A program made the position numbers and the translations under genes. A DNA stretch of 64,000 bases from an uncultured Sulfitobacter sp. (GTDB lineage Bacteria > Pseudomonadota > Alphaproteobacteria > Rhodobacterales > Rhodobacteraceae): positions 26,331 through 90,330 of the forward strand of contig CALFWM010000015.1 in assembly GCA_937928635.1 (NCBI GenBank), written 5' to 3'. The notes beneath the pieces are model-generated. The model made no database searches, was not told the origin of the DNA, and saw only the letters and a program-made list of their open reading frames with translations. The stretch's first letter is position 1. Each line of letters begins with the position of its first letter. Positions 12,905 to 21,876 of this stretch are shown here, in pieces.

Positions 12905-13355
12905 TTTCGTCTTCCAGATGCAGTTTCATGTCGATCAAGACCTGCTGCAACATGGTGGTTTCTTTCAGCAGGCGCTTTGCCTCGTTCACGGTAATTTTGC
13001 CGTCTTCCATGGACTGCTGATATTCCGCCATCAGCATCGCAAACCGTTGGCTTAGCGCGATGACATCAGCGTTTACACCACCTGTCCGCTCGCTGTTGGG
13101 GCGCCGGTCATCAAACTCCAGCCCGATACCCTTCAACTCCGCCAGCGCAGCAGTGACATGGGGATAGCTCGACACTTCTTCCAGCAAGGCCACCGCGTCA
13201 ACGGGCATGAAACGGTCCGCATGCTCAGAATTGTCAGAATAGTATCGCCCCAGCGTCGCTTTTGACTTCCCCGTCAGCGTGCACGCAGGTTCAATGCCAA
13301 CATCTTTGACCAGCGCTTCAGTGTGTTTTTTTAAATAGCTGCCAATACCGGCCAT
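12897..13355 (-). CDS. Hypothetical protein, possibly DNA-binding (phage CII-like)
   Basis: The family is not firmly recognised. From ATG 13355 the 152-residue protein reads [18 protein letters not shown], then [19 protein letters not shown] and [18 protein letters not shown]. This resembles the helical layout of phage CII/CP76-type regulatory proteins, with a turn-helix string around residues 20-45, followed by a helical tail rich in Glu, Lys and Leu that could dimerise. The frame is open to 13427, but the ATG at 13355 has a GGGGGATGGG ribosome site. The last bases overlap the arsH start, so the two form one operon. A role in regulating arsH is conceivable but not shown. Confidence 0.55.
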   Translation of the reverse strand: MAGIGSYLKKHTEALVKDVGIEPACTLTGKSKATLGRYYSDNSEHADRFMPVDAVALLEEVSSYPHVTAALAELKGIGLEFDDRRPNSERTGGVNADVIALSQRFAMLMAEYQQSMEDGKITVNEAKRLLKETTMLQQVLIDMKLHLEDESV

Positions 13356-13646
13356 AGCCCATCCCCCGATTGTTACGCCACCTTCGCCCAAAACAAACGT
13401 AGGGGAAAGCACTTTGGTTTTTCCCATTAAGTCTTCGCCAGGAAAATGTCATTCATAAAAGCAACCCTACTGGTGTCGTAGGGGTCATGAGTGACCGCTT
13501 TACCCCGCAGCGGAAGATGGTTGGGTTCGTGGATCTCTATAGCGTCGGGGCGCTGTGGGCCGGTTTCGGCAGCTGATCGTGCGAGCCTCTGATACCGATA
13601 AAACGCTTGTCTTGAACGTAAGCTGCGCTGCGCGTAACACGGACCC

Positions 13647-14228
13647 ATGGCAAAGCTCTATTTCCACTATTCCACCATGAACGCGGGCAAATCGACGGTG
13701 TTGTTGCAGGCCGCGCACAACTACGTTGAACGTGGCATGAACCCCTATTTGCTGACCGCGCAATTTGACAATCGCGCTGGCGAGGGGCGCATCGGGTCGC
13801 GCATTGGCATTGGCAAAGAGGCAGACACCTTTGGCCATGACGAGGATCTATTTGTAAAGATCAAAAATCATTTAGATCAGGGGCCTTGTGCCTGTGTCTT
13901 CATAGATGAAGCACAGTTTCTGGAGGCGGATCAGGTCTGGCAATTGGCCCGCGCCGTGGATGATCTAAATGTGCCCGTCATGTGTTTTGGCCTGCGTGTC
14001 GATTTTCGTGGTGAGTTATTTCCCGGCTCTGCCACCCTGTTGGCCCTGGCCGACGAAATGCGCGAAATACGTACCATTTGCCACTGCGGGAAAAAGGCGA
14101 CCATGGTGGTGCGTCAGGATGAAGCCGGACAGGCACTGCGTGATGGGGCGCAAATACAGATCGGCGGGAACGAGACCTACGTCTCGCTCTGCCGACGTCA
14201 CTGGCGCGCAGCCGTGGGTGACAGCTAG
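13647..14228 (+). CDS. tdk: Thymidine kinase
   Basis: Phosphorylates thymidine with ATP in pyrimidine salvage. The 193-residue protein has the type II thymidine kinase layout: P-loop YSTMNAGKST near the N-terminus, the Walker B-like FIDEAQFL (the glutamate being the general base), and the lasso region with FRGELFPGSATLL. Zinc ligands are in CHCGKK and the C-terminal CRRHW. Length is normal for bacterial type II enzymes. The gene is on its own, divergent from the arsH operon with about 290 bases between, and followed by one copy of a dispersed intergenic repeat. Confidence 0.96.
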   Translation: MAKLYFHYSTMNAGKSTVLLQAAHNYVERGMNPYLLTAQFDNRAGEGRIGSRIGIGKEADTFGHDEDLFVKIKNHLDQGPCACVFIDEAQFLEADQVWQLARAVDDLNVPVMCFGLRVDFRGELFPGSATLLALADEMREIRTICHCGKKATMVVRQDEAGQALRDGAQIQIGGNETYVSLCRRHWRAAVGDS

Positions 14229-14270
14229 AGTGAAATCCGTTCAATCTGCAACGCGGAGCATCACTTAACG

Positions 14271-14328
14271 CGTTGAAATTTTTGATTTCAGGCAGCGTCA
14301 AGTGATTCAGATTTACGGATTTCTGCTT
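14271..14328. repeat. Dispersed intergenic repeat, copy 1
   Basis: About 58 bases that match 36865-36922 at most positions. Shared blocks are GTTGAAATTT, TTTCAGGCAG and ATTTCTGCT, in the same order and spacing. It contains the small palindrome GAAATTTTTGATTTC. It lies between the convergent tdk and hydroxyacid dehydrogenase genes and reaches the stop of the latter. Confidence 0.6.
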
Positions 14329-15278
14329 TAAACCGTGTTTGGCGGTTCTTTTCCCGCGAAATAGGCTTGCAAATTTGCAACCGCCATCAGCCCCATATCC
14401 ACACGTACCGCCAGTGCAGCAGTGCCCAAATGCGGCAACAGCACAACGTTATCCAGATCGCGCAGCGCCTTAGGGATAAGTGGTTCACCCTCATAGACGT
14501 CCAAGCCAGCCCCACCAATCCGACGCGCTTGCAACGCTGTAATCAGAGCGGCTTCATCCACGACGTCACCCCGGGCGATATTGATCAGATGTGCATGCGG
14601 CTGCATGGCCTTCAGTACCTCTGTATTGACCATATGATGGGTTTGCGGGTCTGCTGGCACCGCCATGACCAAGACATCCACGCCACCTGCCAAGGCATGT
14701 AGATCGGATATACTTTCAGCAGGGAAATCAATGTCTTTCGGGCTGCGGCTAAAGTACTTTACCTGCATGCAAAACCCAAAATGACAACGTCGCGCAATCG
14801 CCTGACCAATGCGGCCCATCCCGACAATACCGACGGTTTTGCCACTCAGATGAAGGCCCAGCATCTGCGTTGGATGCCACCCCTCCCAGGTGCCCGAACG
14901 CGCCAACCGCTCTCCCTCAGCGGCGCGTCGCGCAGACATCAACATTAACGTCATTGCGATATCTGCCGTCGCGTCTGTCACCGCCCCCGGCGTGTTGGTC
15001 ACAATGATCCCGGCCTGCCGCGCGGCATCTACATCAATGTGATTATACCCCACGCCAAAATTGGCCAAAATCTTGCAGCAGGGCGTTCCCACATCCGCAA
15101 ACACTTGGGCTGAGAACATATCCCCCAAAGTTGGCAGCACCGCGTCAAAATCTTGCAAGGCAGCGCGCAACTCCCCCTCGCTCAGCGGCGTCGTCTGATC
15201 CCGTACCGTCAAATCAAATCCTTCAAGTTTTGAAAGAACATCGCCCGGCAAAGGTCTGGTAACAAACAATTTTGTCAA
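14328..15278 (-). CDS. D-2-hydroxyacid dehydrogenase (glyoxylate/hydroxypyruvate reductase type)
   Basis: NAD(P)-dependent reductase of 316 residues. The Rossmann loop is GKTVGIVGMGRIGQAIARR. The catalytic Arg is in NIARGDVVDE, Glu in LDVYEGEP and His in LLPHLGTA, the classical trio of the family. Likely substrates are glyoxylate and hydroxypyruvate, judged by similarity to GyaR/GhrB-type proteins, but specificity is an inference. Its start codon overlaps the csaA stop by four bases, making it the last gene of a run YbjN-like / proC / csaA / this gene, all on the minus strand. Confidence 0.9.
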   Translation of the reverse strand: MTKLFVTRPLPGDVLSKLEGFDLTVRDQTTPLSEGELRAALQDFDAVLPTLGDMFSAQVFADVGTPCCKILANFGVGYNHIDVDAARQAGIIVTNTPGAVTDATADIAMTLMLMSARRAAEGERLARSGTWEGWHPTQMLGLHLSGKTVGIVGMGRIGQAIARRCHFGFCMQVKYFSRSPKDIDFPAESISDLHALAGGVDVLVMAVPADPQTHHMVNTEVLKAMQPHAHLINIARGDVVDEAALITALQARRIGGAGLDVYEGEPLIPKALRDLDNVVLLPHLGTAALAVRVDMGLMAVANLQAYFAGKEPPNTV

Positions 15279-15613
15279 TGCATCTGCCCTCCGTCTGGCA
15301 CCTTTTGATCCGGGCCAAGCAACACAACTTCACCGTTTTCATCCGGCACACCCAGCACCAAAATCTCCGATTTGACCGGCCCAATTTGGCGCGGTGGGAA
15401 ATTCACAACCGCCATCACCTGACGCCCGATCAGCGTTTCAGGCGAGTAATGCACGGTGATCTGCGCCGAGGATTTGCGCACCCCAATCTCACCCCCAAAA
15501 TCCACCCACAGTTTCAGTGCAGGCCTGCGTGCCTCCGGGAACGGCTCGGCGCGGGTCACAGTCCCCACGCGGATGTCTACCTTTTCAAAATCGTCAAACC
15601 CAATCTCAGCCAC
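15275..15613 (-). CDS. csaA: tRNA-binding protein CsaA
   Basis: A 112-residue stand-alone OB-fold of the CsaA/YgjH family, related to the tRNA-binding domain of methionyl- and phenylalanyl-tRNA synthetases and described as having export-related chaperone activity. Family features are FEKVDIRVGTVTRAEPFPEA, LKLWVDFGGEIG, KSSAQIT and VNFPPRQIGP with the tail SEILVLGV. The GTG at 15613 is chosen because it gives the family-length product (GVAEIGFDDFEKVD start) and overlaps the proC stop by eight bases. The next gene's ATG overlaps its stop by four bases. Confidence 0.92.
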   Translation of the reverse strand: MAEIGFDDFEKVDIRVGTVTRAEPFPEARRPALKLWVDFGGEIGVRKSSAQITVHYSPETLIGRQVMAVVNFPPRQIGPVKSEILVLGVPDENGEVVLLGPDQKVPDGGQMH

Positions 15614-16421
15614 GCCCCAACTCCCTTGACCGGTCTGTCGCTGCGGCCACCGCGCGCGCCAGCAAGGCCGGAAATCCATCGTTTTGATCCATCAAGACGT
15701 CAAGTGCGGCCTGTGTGGTCCCGTTGGGGCTTGTTACATTCACACGCAATTGGGCGGGGTCTTCTTGCGCCTGCAACGCCAGCGCACCGGCCCCGGCCAC
15801 GGTCGCCTTGGCCAGCGCCATCGCCAGTTCTGCGGGCAGACCCTGTGCTGCCCCCGCTGCCGCCATCGTTTCGATCAGGTGAAACACATAGGCCGGGCCA
15901 GACCCGCTGACGCCTGTGACGGCATCAATCTGCGTCTCATCCGCCAACCGCACCACGTCACCCACGGCCCGCAACAACGCCTCTGCCTCATCCAGTGCAT
16001 CGGGCCCCGCAACCCCATTGGCAACAATTGCCGTGATCCCTTGTGAAATCGCTGCGGGGGTATTGGGCATGGCCCGCACGACCGGCGTTTGCGCCCCCAG
16101 TGTGTTTTCGAAATATGAAATCGGCGTGCCCGCTGCAACGCTGACAAACAGCGTTTGCCCATTGCCCATCGCCGTCAAACTGGGCAGCGCATCGGTCATC
16201 ATCTGGGGTTTCACGGCGACCAGTACAATTGCTGGGGTTACCGGTAAATCAGCGTTCAGATGCACGCCCGTTTCCCGGAGCCAGGTTGATGGTTTTGGGT
16301 CAATCACCCAAACCGACTCCACCGGCAGCCCCCGCGCCAGCCAGCCGGCCAACATGGCAGAGCCCATCTTGCCACAGCCCAACAATACCAGGCCCTGTTT
16401 CGCAATGCGACTGTTTTTCAT
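15606..16421 (-). CDS. proC: Pyrroline-5-carboxylate reductase
   Basis: Catalyses the last step of proline synthesis, reducing pyrroline-5-carboxylate with NAD(P)H. The 271-residue protein has the N-terminal Rossmann loop LVLLGCGKMGSAMLAGW, the VVRAMPNTPA string and the signature GSGPAYVFHLIE followed by LRVNVTSPNGTT in the dimerisation domain. ATG 16421 is chosen because GAGGGG sits eight bases upstream; the frame itself remains open to 16556. The gene follows the YbjN-like gene by about 30 bases and overlaps csaA by eight bases, so it is translated from an operon message. Confidence 0.95.
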   Translation of the reverse strand: MKNSRIAKQGLVLLGCGKMGSAMLAGWLARGLPVESVWVIDPKPSTWLRETGVHLNADLPVTPAIVLVAVKPQMMTDALPSLTAMGNGQTLFVSVAAGTPISYFENTLGAQTPVVRAMPNTPAAISQGITAIVANGVAGPDALDEAEALLRAVGDVVRLADETQIDAVTGVSGSGPAYVFHLIETMAAAGAAQGLPAELAMALAKATVAGAGALALQAQEDPAQLRVNVTSPNGTTQAALDVLMDQNDGFPALLARAVAAATDRSRELGRG

Positions 16422-16452
16422 CACATGTCCCCTCATTTGCTGAGGGACAGTG

Positions 16453-16953
16453 TTAGGCGTGCCCGTAGGCTTCCGCAATGGCGACCTGCATGGCGTCTTT
16501 TGGCGTGCGTCCGCCCCAGACCAGCAGTTGCATTGCGGGGTAATAGCGCTCCGCACTCATGACGGCGGCGGCGATCAATGTATCAATCTGCTCGGCAGAG
16601 GCCTCTTGCCCGCCCGCCAGCACCAACCCATAGCGATAGACCATCAACTGTTGCTCGGCCCAATAGCTGAACGCCCCGGCCCAGCATTGATCATTCACAG
16701 AGTTCAGCAATTCATAAAGCCCCGGCAGCTTTTCCTCCGGAGGCTCCATCTCAAACGTGCAAATCATCCTCAGGGTTTCATCATGCGCGGACCATGCCAG
16801 GGTGATCGAATAAGTTCGCCACTGTCCTTCAACGGCCATCGCAATCTGTTCATCCGAGATACGGTCAAAATCCCACGCATGATGTGTCGCGAGATCCTCA
16901 ACAATATCAATAGGATGCAGATCATCTCCCAAGTACTGCTCGCTCAGAGCCAT
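16453..16953 (-). CDS. YbjN-domain protein
   Basis: A 166-residue acidic protein of the YbjN / type III secretion chaperone-like fold, seen upstream of proC in many Rhodobacterales. Visible traits are a beta-rich core with QWRTYSITLAWSAHDETL, RMICTFEMEPPEEKLP, then YWAEQQLMVYRYGLVL and a C-terminal helix. There are no membrane segments. The function of the family is not well defined; E. coli YbjN affects motility and stress responses. ATG 16953 is preferred to GTG 16956 because GAGG lies at the right distance. It heads the proC/csaA operon. Confidence 0.8.
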   Translation of the reverse strand: MALSEQYLGDDLHPIDIVEDLATHHAWDFDRISDEQIAMAVEGQWRTYSITLAWSAHDETLRMICTFEMEPPEEKLPGLYELLNSVNDQCWAGAFSYWAEQQLMVYRYGLVLAGGQEASAEQIDTLIAAAVMSAERYYPAMQLLVWGGRTPKDAMQVAIAEAYGHA

Positions 16954-17291
16954 CACTCTACCTCATATCTTAAAAGAAGGAGCCTCTTGCGGACCCCGTT
17001 TCCTTGTTGCCTGTACTAAGAGACGTGGTGCAAACAAACGTCTCCACTACATATGGTGCGGCCTGTACCCACGCCTGGCAACCCCCTATTCTTGGGGAGA
17101 GACACATTTTATGGGGATAAGTGCAATATCTTGTGGACAGTTAACAAGTCCCTAACAAGACATAGCCACTCCCGCCCTTCACCCTTCCCTTAAACTCATC
17201 CCTCCCCGACAAAAAACGCCCCCGACAGCGTCAGGGGCGCATTGGCTCTATGCACAGAACCAAATATGTCGTGGCGCGTCAGCGCCTCCGC
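16954..17291. other. Gene-free stretch between the YbjN-like gene and ubiK
   Basis: About 340 bases without a convincing gene. It holds the YbjN-operon promoter region, a 7-base inverted repeat (GAGACGT at 17020, ACGTCTC at 17038) and the ubiK terminator at its right end. Confidence 0.6.
17211..17240 (-). terminator. Intrinsic terminator of ubiK
   Basis: Read on the minus strand: GCGCCCCTGA, a five-base loop, TCGGGGGCG and then a run of six T. It lies about 50 bases beyond the ubiK stop codon. It has the strong stem and T tract of a classical intrinsic terminator. Confidence 0.85.
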
Positions 17292-17537
17292 TTAGCTTTT
17301 ATCTGCAACCAACGCATCTAGACGGGCCTTTAACGCTTCGTTTTCTTCGCGGGCCTTTTGCGCCATGGCGCGCACCGCATCAAATTCCTCACGGGTGACA
17401 AAATCGCGGTCTGCCAACCAACGGTCCATCGCGCCTTTCAGCGCGGTTTCCGCCTCGTCCTTGGCACCCTGGGCAACCCCCATGGCGTTGGTCATCATCT
17501 GGCCAATATCGTCAAAAAACTTGTTACGGGTTTGCAT
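17292..17537 (-). CDS. ubiK: Ubiquinone biosynthesis accessory factor UbiK (BMFP family)
   Basis: An 81-residue protein of the BMFP/YqiC family, an accessory factor that trimerises through a C-terminal coiled coil and helps aerobic ubiquinone synthesis. The sequence begins [20 protein letters not shown], typical of the family, has an amphipathic middle helix and ends in a heptad-rich coiled coil with [17 protein letters not shown] and [11 protein letters not shown]. It is divergent from lgt, with a shared promoter region of under 100 bases, an arrangement common in Rhodobacterales. A strong terminator follows. Confidence 0.9.
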   Translation of the reverse strand: MQTRNKFFDDIGQMMTNAMGVAQGAKDEAETALKGAMDRWLADRDFVTREEFDAVRAMAQKAREENEALKARLDALVADKS

Positions 17538-17632
17538 GGGTCAGCCTCCGGCACTTGTCTGATCCTTATATGGGCATAATCGCGCGCATCTGCAAGGTTG
17601 ACTTCCCCCCTGCGGCACGCTCAATCAGCGTC

Positions 17633-18529
17633 ATGAACGCAATGCTGACCTTTCCAAACATCTCGCCGGATATCTTTTCCATCAGCCTTTTTGGCATGAC
17701 TTTCGCGCTGCGCTGGTATGCACTGGCCTATATCGTCGGCATCATTCTGGGCTGGCGGATCAGTCTGCGGGCGGTGCGAAATGCGCCGTTGTGGCAGGCA
17801 AACACCCCCATCATGCGTCCCCAACAGGTTGAGGATCTGCTGTTCTGGATCATTCTGGGCGTCATTCTGGGCGGGCGGCTCGGGTACGTTCTGTTTTATG
17901 GCGGGGCGCAATATCTCCAGGAACCACAGCGGATTTTGGCCTTATGGGAGGGCGGCATGTCCTTTCACGGCGGCGCGCTTGGCGTCATTGCTGCCATTCT
18001 CCTGTTCACTTGGCGCAAAAAGCTGGCTGTCATTTCCACCGGTGACATGGTCGCCCTTGGCCTGGCACCGGGCCTGTTGCTGGGCCGTATCGCCAATTTC
18101 ATCAATGCGGAACTGTGGGGCCGCCAGACCGATCTGCCCTGGGGCGTCGCCTTTCCCGGTCAGGCGGCGCAATTCTGCCCGCAGGTTACTGGCATTTGCG
18201 CGCGCCACCCCTCACAGCTTTATGAAGCACTGCTGGAGGGGCTCCTTTTGGGCCTGCTGCTGATCTGGCTGGCGTGGAAACGCGGGGGCCTCAAACGGCC
18301 CGGGCTGATTGGCGGCACGTTTCTGGCGGGCTACGGGATCGCGCGGTTTATGGTTGAATTTGTGCGCCAGCCTGACGCGCAATTCATCAGTGAGGGAAAT
18401 CCGCTGGGGCTGGCATTCCACCTGAACGGATTCGGCCTGACCATGGGGCAAATCCTTTGCCTGCCGATGATGCTGGTGGGCGCGTTCCTGATCCTGCGGG
18501 CAAACCGGCGCGCGTCCACCACAGCATGA
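17633..18529 (+). CDS. lgt: Prolipoprotein diacylglyceryl transferase
   Basis: Inner-membrane enzyme that attaches diacylglycerol from phosphatidylglycerol to the lipobox cysteine of prolipoproteins. Multiple membrane helices are evident. Family strings include [31 protein letters not shown] (with the essential His) and the Lgt signature [14 protein letters not shown]. The start is uncertain: ATG 17633 ([17 protein letters not shown]) or ATG 17642 are both reasonable, and neither has a strong ribosome site. The stop overlaps the start of the methyltransferase gene by four bases (ATGA). The product is 298 residues, a normal length. Confidence 0.95.
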   Translation: MNAMLTFPNISPDIFSISLFGMTFALRWYALAYIVGIILGWRISLRAVRNAPLWQANTPIMRPQQVEDLLFWIILGVILGGRLGYVLFYGGAQYLQEPQRILALWEGGMSFHGGALGVIAAILLFTWRKKLAVISTGDMVALGLAPGLLLGRIANFINAELWGRQTDLPWGVAFPGQAAQFCPQVTGICARHPSQLYEALLEGLLLGLLLIWLAWKRGGLKRPGLIGGTFLAGYGIARFMVEFVRQPDAQFISEGNPLGLAFHLNGFGLTMGQILCLPMMLVGAFLILRANRRASTTA

Positions 18530-19593
18530 CACTCAAAGAACAGATCATCCGACGCATCACGTCGCAGGGCCCGATGCGGCTGGATGAATACATGTCGACC
18601 TGTCTGCTGCATCCAACCTTGGGCTATTACACCACGGCCAACCCGTTTGGCACCAAGGGTGATTTTATCACAGCCCCCGAAATCAGTCAGATGTTTGGGG
18701 AGCTGATTGGCCTGGCACTGGCCCAATGCTGGCTGGATCAAGGTGCCCCCGATCACTTCACGCTGGCCGAACTGGGCCCTGGCCGTGGCACATTGATGGC
18801 TGACATTCTGCGCGCCACTGCCAAGGTGCCGGGGTTTCATACGGCGGGCATGATCACTTTTGTTGAGGCGGCCCCTACATTGCAAGACGTCCAGCGTAGC
18901 ACCATTGCGCCGCACAGGGCGACCTGGGTGGCCGAGGTGGACGACCTGCCGGAACAACCGCTCTTCCTGATCGCCAATGAGTTCTTTGACGCGCTGCCGA
19001 TCCGGCAATTCCTGCGCAAGGGGGATCAATGGTGCGAACGACAGGTGGGCGTGCAGGACGGCGATTTGATGTTTGGGCTTGGCCCTGAGCAGCCCCAGCC
19101 GATGCTGGAAACGACCCATCACAGCGCCGCAGAGGGTGATCTGGTGGAGATTTGCGCCGGCATCGCTCCCCTCACAGCCACCTTGGCCAGCCGCATCGCG
19201 ACCCATGGGGGCGCAGCGCTGATCATTGATTATGGCGATTGGGACAGACGGGGTGACACATTTCAGGCCGTACAATCCCACGCATATGTCAGCCCGCTTG
19301 CCACCCCCGGTCAGGCCGATCTGACAGCACATGTGGATTTCAGCGCTATTGCGCAGGCCGCAGCGCCTTGCCTGCACACGACCCTGACGCCTCAGGGTGT
19401 CTTTCTGGAGCGGCTTGGCATTACCGCGCGCGCGCAATCCCTTGCCGCAACGCTTGCTGAGGATGCCTTGCAAAACCACATTGCCGCACATCGCCGCTTG
19501 ACGCACCCGGATGAAATGGGAAACCTGTTCAAGGTGATGGGGCTCTACCCGGACGGCAGCGCCCCGCCCCCGGGACTGGAGCGTAGCACATGA
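18526..19593 (+). CDS. MidA/NDUFAF7-family SAM-dependent methyltransferase
   Basis: 355 residues, homologous to the mitochondrial complex I assembly methyltransferase NDUFAF7 (MidA), which methylates an arginine of a complex I subunit; the bacterial role is presumed similar. Features are the N-terminal [19 protein letters not shown], the SAM-binding loop [18 protein letters not shown] and the family string [16 protein letters not shown]. The ATG at 18526 overlaps the lgt stop, and its own stop overlaps the pgeF start by four bases. The three genes are therefore translationally coupled, an order conserved in Rhodobacterales. Confidence 0.9.
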   Translation: MTLKEQIIRRITSQGPMRLDEYMSTCLLHPTLGYYTTANPFGTKGDFITAPEISQMFGELIGLALAQCWLDQGAPDHFTLAELGPGRGTLMADILRATAKVPGFHTAGMITFVEAAPTLQDVQRSTIAPHRATWVAEVDDLPEQPLFLIANEFFDALPIRQFLRKGDQWCERQVGVQDGDLMFGLGPEQPQPMLETTHHSAAEGDLVEICAGIAPLTATLASRIATHGGAALIIDYGDWDRRGDTFQAVQSHAYVSPLATPGQADLTAHVDFSAIAQAAAPCLHTTLTPQGVFLERLGITARAQSLAATLAEDALQNHIAAHRRLTHPDEMGNLFKVMGLYPDGSAPPPGLERST

Positions 19594-20345
19594 CACTCGA
19601 AATTCTGACATCCGATTGTCTGGCCCCCCTGCGACACGGGTTCTTTACCCGCCGGGGTGGCGCGTCATCGGGTATTTTCACGGGATTGAACTGCGGCTAT
19701 GGCAGCAGCGATCAGCAGGACATCGTGACCATCAACCGCGCCCGCGTGGCAGAGGCAATGGGCGTGCACCCGGATCATCTGGCAGGGGTGCATCAGGTAC
19801 ATTCGGCCAATGTGATCACGCTGGACGCGCCCCTGAATGAACGCCCCCGCGCCGACGCCATGGTAACGGCCACCCCCGGGATTGCCCTGTCAATCCTGAC
19901 CGCTGATTGCCAGCCCGTATTGCTTGCGGATTCACAGGCGGGCGTCATTGGGGCGGCCCATGCCGGATGGCGCGGGGCGCTGGACGGGGTGTTGCAGGCC
20001 ACCGTTGACGCGATGCAGGCGCTTGGGGCGACCCCTGCGAACATCAAGGCAGTCATTGGCCCCACGATCAGTCAACAATCCTACGAAGTGGGCCCGGAGT
20101 TTTTTGAGGATTTCATGGCTGAGGGTCAGGAATACGCCCGTTACTTTGCCCAAGGCACCGGTGATCGCATGATGTTTGACCTGCCGGGTTTTGGCCTGAA
20201 CCGCCTGCGCGCGGCTGGCGTGGGCCATGCGGAATGGACCCGTCACTGTACCTACAGCGACCCGGTGCGGTTTTACTCTTATCGCCGCGCCACCCACGCC
20301 AAAGAGGCCGACTATGGCCGATTGATCGCGGCCATCACCCTGTGA
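19590..20345 (+). CDS. pgeF: Peptidoglycan editing factor PgeF (laccase-domain, YfiH family)
   Basis: A 251-residue protein of the PgeF/YfiH family, a zinc-dependent enzyme that removes mis-incorporated L-serine-containing peptidoglycan precursors; older annotations call it polyphenol oxidase or laccase-like. The metal ligands are seen in GVHQVHSANV (His), ILTADCQPVLL (Cys) and GAAHAGWRGAL (His). FYSYRR near the C-terminus is also conserved. Its start overlaps the previous gene by four bases and it ends the lgt operon. Length is normal for the family. Confidence 0.92.
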   Translation: MTLEILTSDCLAPLRHGFFTRRGGASSGIFTGLNCGYGSSDQQDIVTINRARVAEAMGVHPDHLAGVHQVHSANVITLDAPLNERPRADAMVTATPGIALSILTADCQPVLLADSQAGVIGAAHAGWRGALDGVLQATVDAMQALGATPANIKAVIGPTISQQSYEVGPEFFEDFMAEGQEYARYFAQGTGDRMMFDLPGFGLNRLRAAGVGHAEWTRHCTYSDPVRFYSYRRATHAKEADYGRLIAAITL

Positions 20346-20583
20346 ATGCGGCGCAAATGGGGCGATAATTGCCCCAGTCTTGCCTTGGGTATTGTTCACT
20401 GATTGCTGACAATCCCGGACGCCCGCACATGGCTTTTTCCAAAGCGACATCAATGGGCCAATGAAACAAGGTCTTTGGCAAATAGGGCAGGATCGTCTCA
20501 TTCTGACCTGCGGATGGGCGAAAATATTAATAAAATATTGCCGACTGCCAAAAACCGGCCTGATTGTCCCCGCATGGTGTGCC

Positions 20584-20598
20584 TTAAGAAAAGGTTAA
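20584..20598 (+). promoter_or_regulatory. CtrA-type binding site
   Basis: TTAA, seven bases (GAAAAGG), TTAA: an exact match to the full CtrA consensus TTAA-N7-TTAA known from alphaproteobacteria. It lies 34 bases upstream of the ATG of the 47-residue gene, a position compatible with promoter control. Confidence 0.6.
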
Positions 20599-20631
20599 TT
20601 ACCTGCCAGTGACCAAGCCGAGGACAGATAC

Positions 20632-20775
20632 ATGAAGACTGCATCCATCTATACAAAGAACATTGTCGACGCTGCTGCCAAGGAAACGACGGTCATGCCC
20701 TGGGCCCGCGGATCCCGACGCGCTGCGTTTATCGCAAAGCGCAACGCTGAGCTGATCGGGCGCAAGTCAGCCTAA
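20632..20775 (+). CDS. Small conserved hypothetical protein, 47 aa
   Basis: A short basic protein starting KTASIYTKNIVDAAAKE and ending FIAKRNAELIGRKSA. The middle is MPWARGSRRAAF. The ATG has a GAGGA ribosome site 9 bases upstream, the gene is followed by a very strong intrinsic terminator, and a perfect CtrA-type box lies just upstream, so it is a complete transcription unit despite its size. I recall similar small proteins in Roseobacter genomes but no function. It has no signal peptide or membrane segment; high Arg/Lys content could fit nucleic-acid or protein contact, which is speculation. Confidence 0.75.
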   Translation: MKTASIYTKNIVDAAAKETTVMPWARGSRRAAFIAKRNAELIGRKSA

Positions 20776-21087
20776 ACCCCCGGTTTCAAATTTCGATTTA
20801 GCACCACCAGCGCGCTGGTTTGTTGTGCCCGCCCCCCGCATGTTGATTCGTGCGGGGGGCTTTTTTGTTTTCGTAATTGTGGCGCAACGAACAATTTCGT
20901 GGAAACAAAGTTGTAAGTTTTGGTCAAATTGGGGTGAAAACAGCGCTTAATGTGTCGATAACTTTGACAATCATGGCTGGACATGGCGATTTAGGGTTCG
21001 TTGAGAACATGAAATAACACTCCAAGTTGTTTCCGTGCTGTCGGTGGGGGCCGACACGGATGTGACACCTACGCTAAAGGTACTCGC
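20776..21087. other. Intergenic stretch before the Hint-domain gene
   Basis: 312 bases that hold the terminator of the small gene and then AT-richer DNA (about 20870-21060) likely to contain the promoter of the Hint-domain gene. No further gene is seen. Confidence 0.55.
20831..20872 (+). terminator. Strong intrinsic terminator
   Basis: Ten-base perfect arms GCCCCCCGCA and TGCGGGGGGC with a ten-base loop, followed by TTTTTTGTTTT. It ends the transcript of the 47-residue gene. Confidence 0.92.
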
Positions 21088-21876
21088 ATGACACCGACCG
21101 CTGCCCAGGCTTCGCGCCACACCATCTCCAACGGATCTGCCCGCAGGTTTGGTCTCACGGGCTCCGGCCCAAATGCCAAAGGCCTGCGGGATTCGACCCC
21201 CATTCCCACCCGCAGTTTTGAGATCGCCGCCCTGCGTGAGGATGGGTCTCTCTATATCGGTCAGGACAAAGCGCCAGCGCTGCCGCTGTTTGAATCAGCC
21301 TTTTCCGCCTTTGCCCGCGGCACACTCATCCTGACTCCGAACGGCGAGGTCGCGATCGAAGATCTGCAACCCGGTCAAATGATCGCCACATCCTCGGGGG
21401 AGCCTGCTAGGTTGATCTGGATCGGCTCAACCAGTTTTGTGCCCTCTGACGCTGGGCGGCGCATCCCCCTGATCCGCATCATGCCTGACAGTTTTGGCCA
21501 GTCCCGGCCCAGTTCATTCCTGACCGTTGGTCCGGGGGCCCGCGTGCTGCACACGCCACATCACCTGCGCGCAGATGCCGATGGAGCAAGACTGCTCACC
21601 CCTGTTCAAGAGTTCGTCGACGGGGTTAACGTGATTGAAGTGGTGCCCCCGACCCCGGTGCGCCTGTTTCATCTGTGCCTGACACGTCACGCGGCCATTC
21701 AGGCCGGCGGAATCGAGATGGAAACCTTCCACCCCGGTGCAAATGCCACACGCGCGGTAACCCATGCCATGCGGGATCGGTTTTTGGGGATGTTTCCACA
21801 GATCGGCCATGTCACCGATTTTGGACCACTGGCGCATCCCCGCGCCCCGCAGACCGACACCGCTGAGGTGCTGTAG
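21088..21876 (+). CDS. Hint-domain protein
   Basis: 262 residues with a Hint (hedgehog/intein) domain of the type common in Roseobacters. The core is FARGTLILTPNGEVAIEDL followed by PGQMIATSSGEPARLIWIG, then HHLRADADGARLLTPVQEF and the tail VRLFHLCLTRHAAIQAGG. Where self-splicing Hint domains have a nucleophilic Cys before the GTLI strand, this protein has Ala-Arg, so autoproteolysis is unlikely. No signal peptide is visible. The function of these stand-alone Hint proteins is unknown. The stop codon TAG lies inside the left arm of a perfect palindrome. Confidence 0.82.
   Translation: MTPTAAQASRHTISNGSARRFGLTGSGPNAKGLRDSTPIPTRSFEIAALREDGSLYIGQDKAPALPLFESAFSAFARGTLILTPNGEVAIEDLQPGQMIATSSGEPARLIWIGSTSFVPSDAGRRIPLIRIMPDSFGQSRPSSFLTVGPGARVLHTPHHLRADADGARLLTPVQEFVDGVNVIEVVPPTPVRLFHLCLTRHAAIQAGGIEMETFHPGANATRAVTHAMRDRFLGMFPQIGHVTDFGPLAHPRAPQTDTAEVL

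Noticed and set aside
17141..17155. TTAA-N7-CTAA, a CtrA-like box
   Set aside because: One mismatch in a half site, and no start codon at a suitable distance; AT-rich matches like this are common by chance.
20522..20540. Tandem AATATT blocks upstream of the small gene
   Set aside because: Short AT palindromes are frequent in this AT-rich spacer; no specific regulator can be argued.
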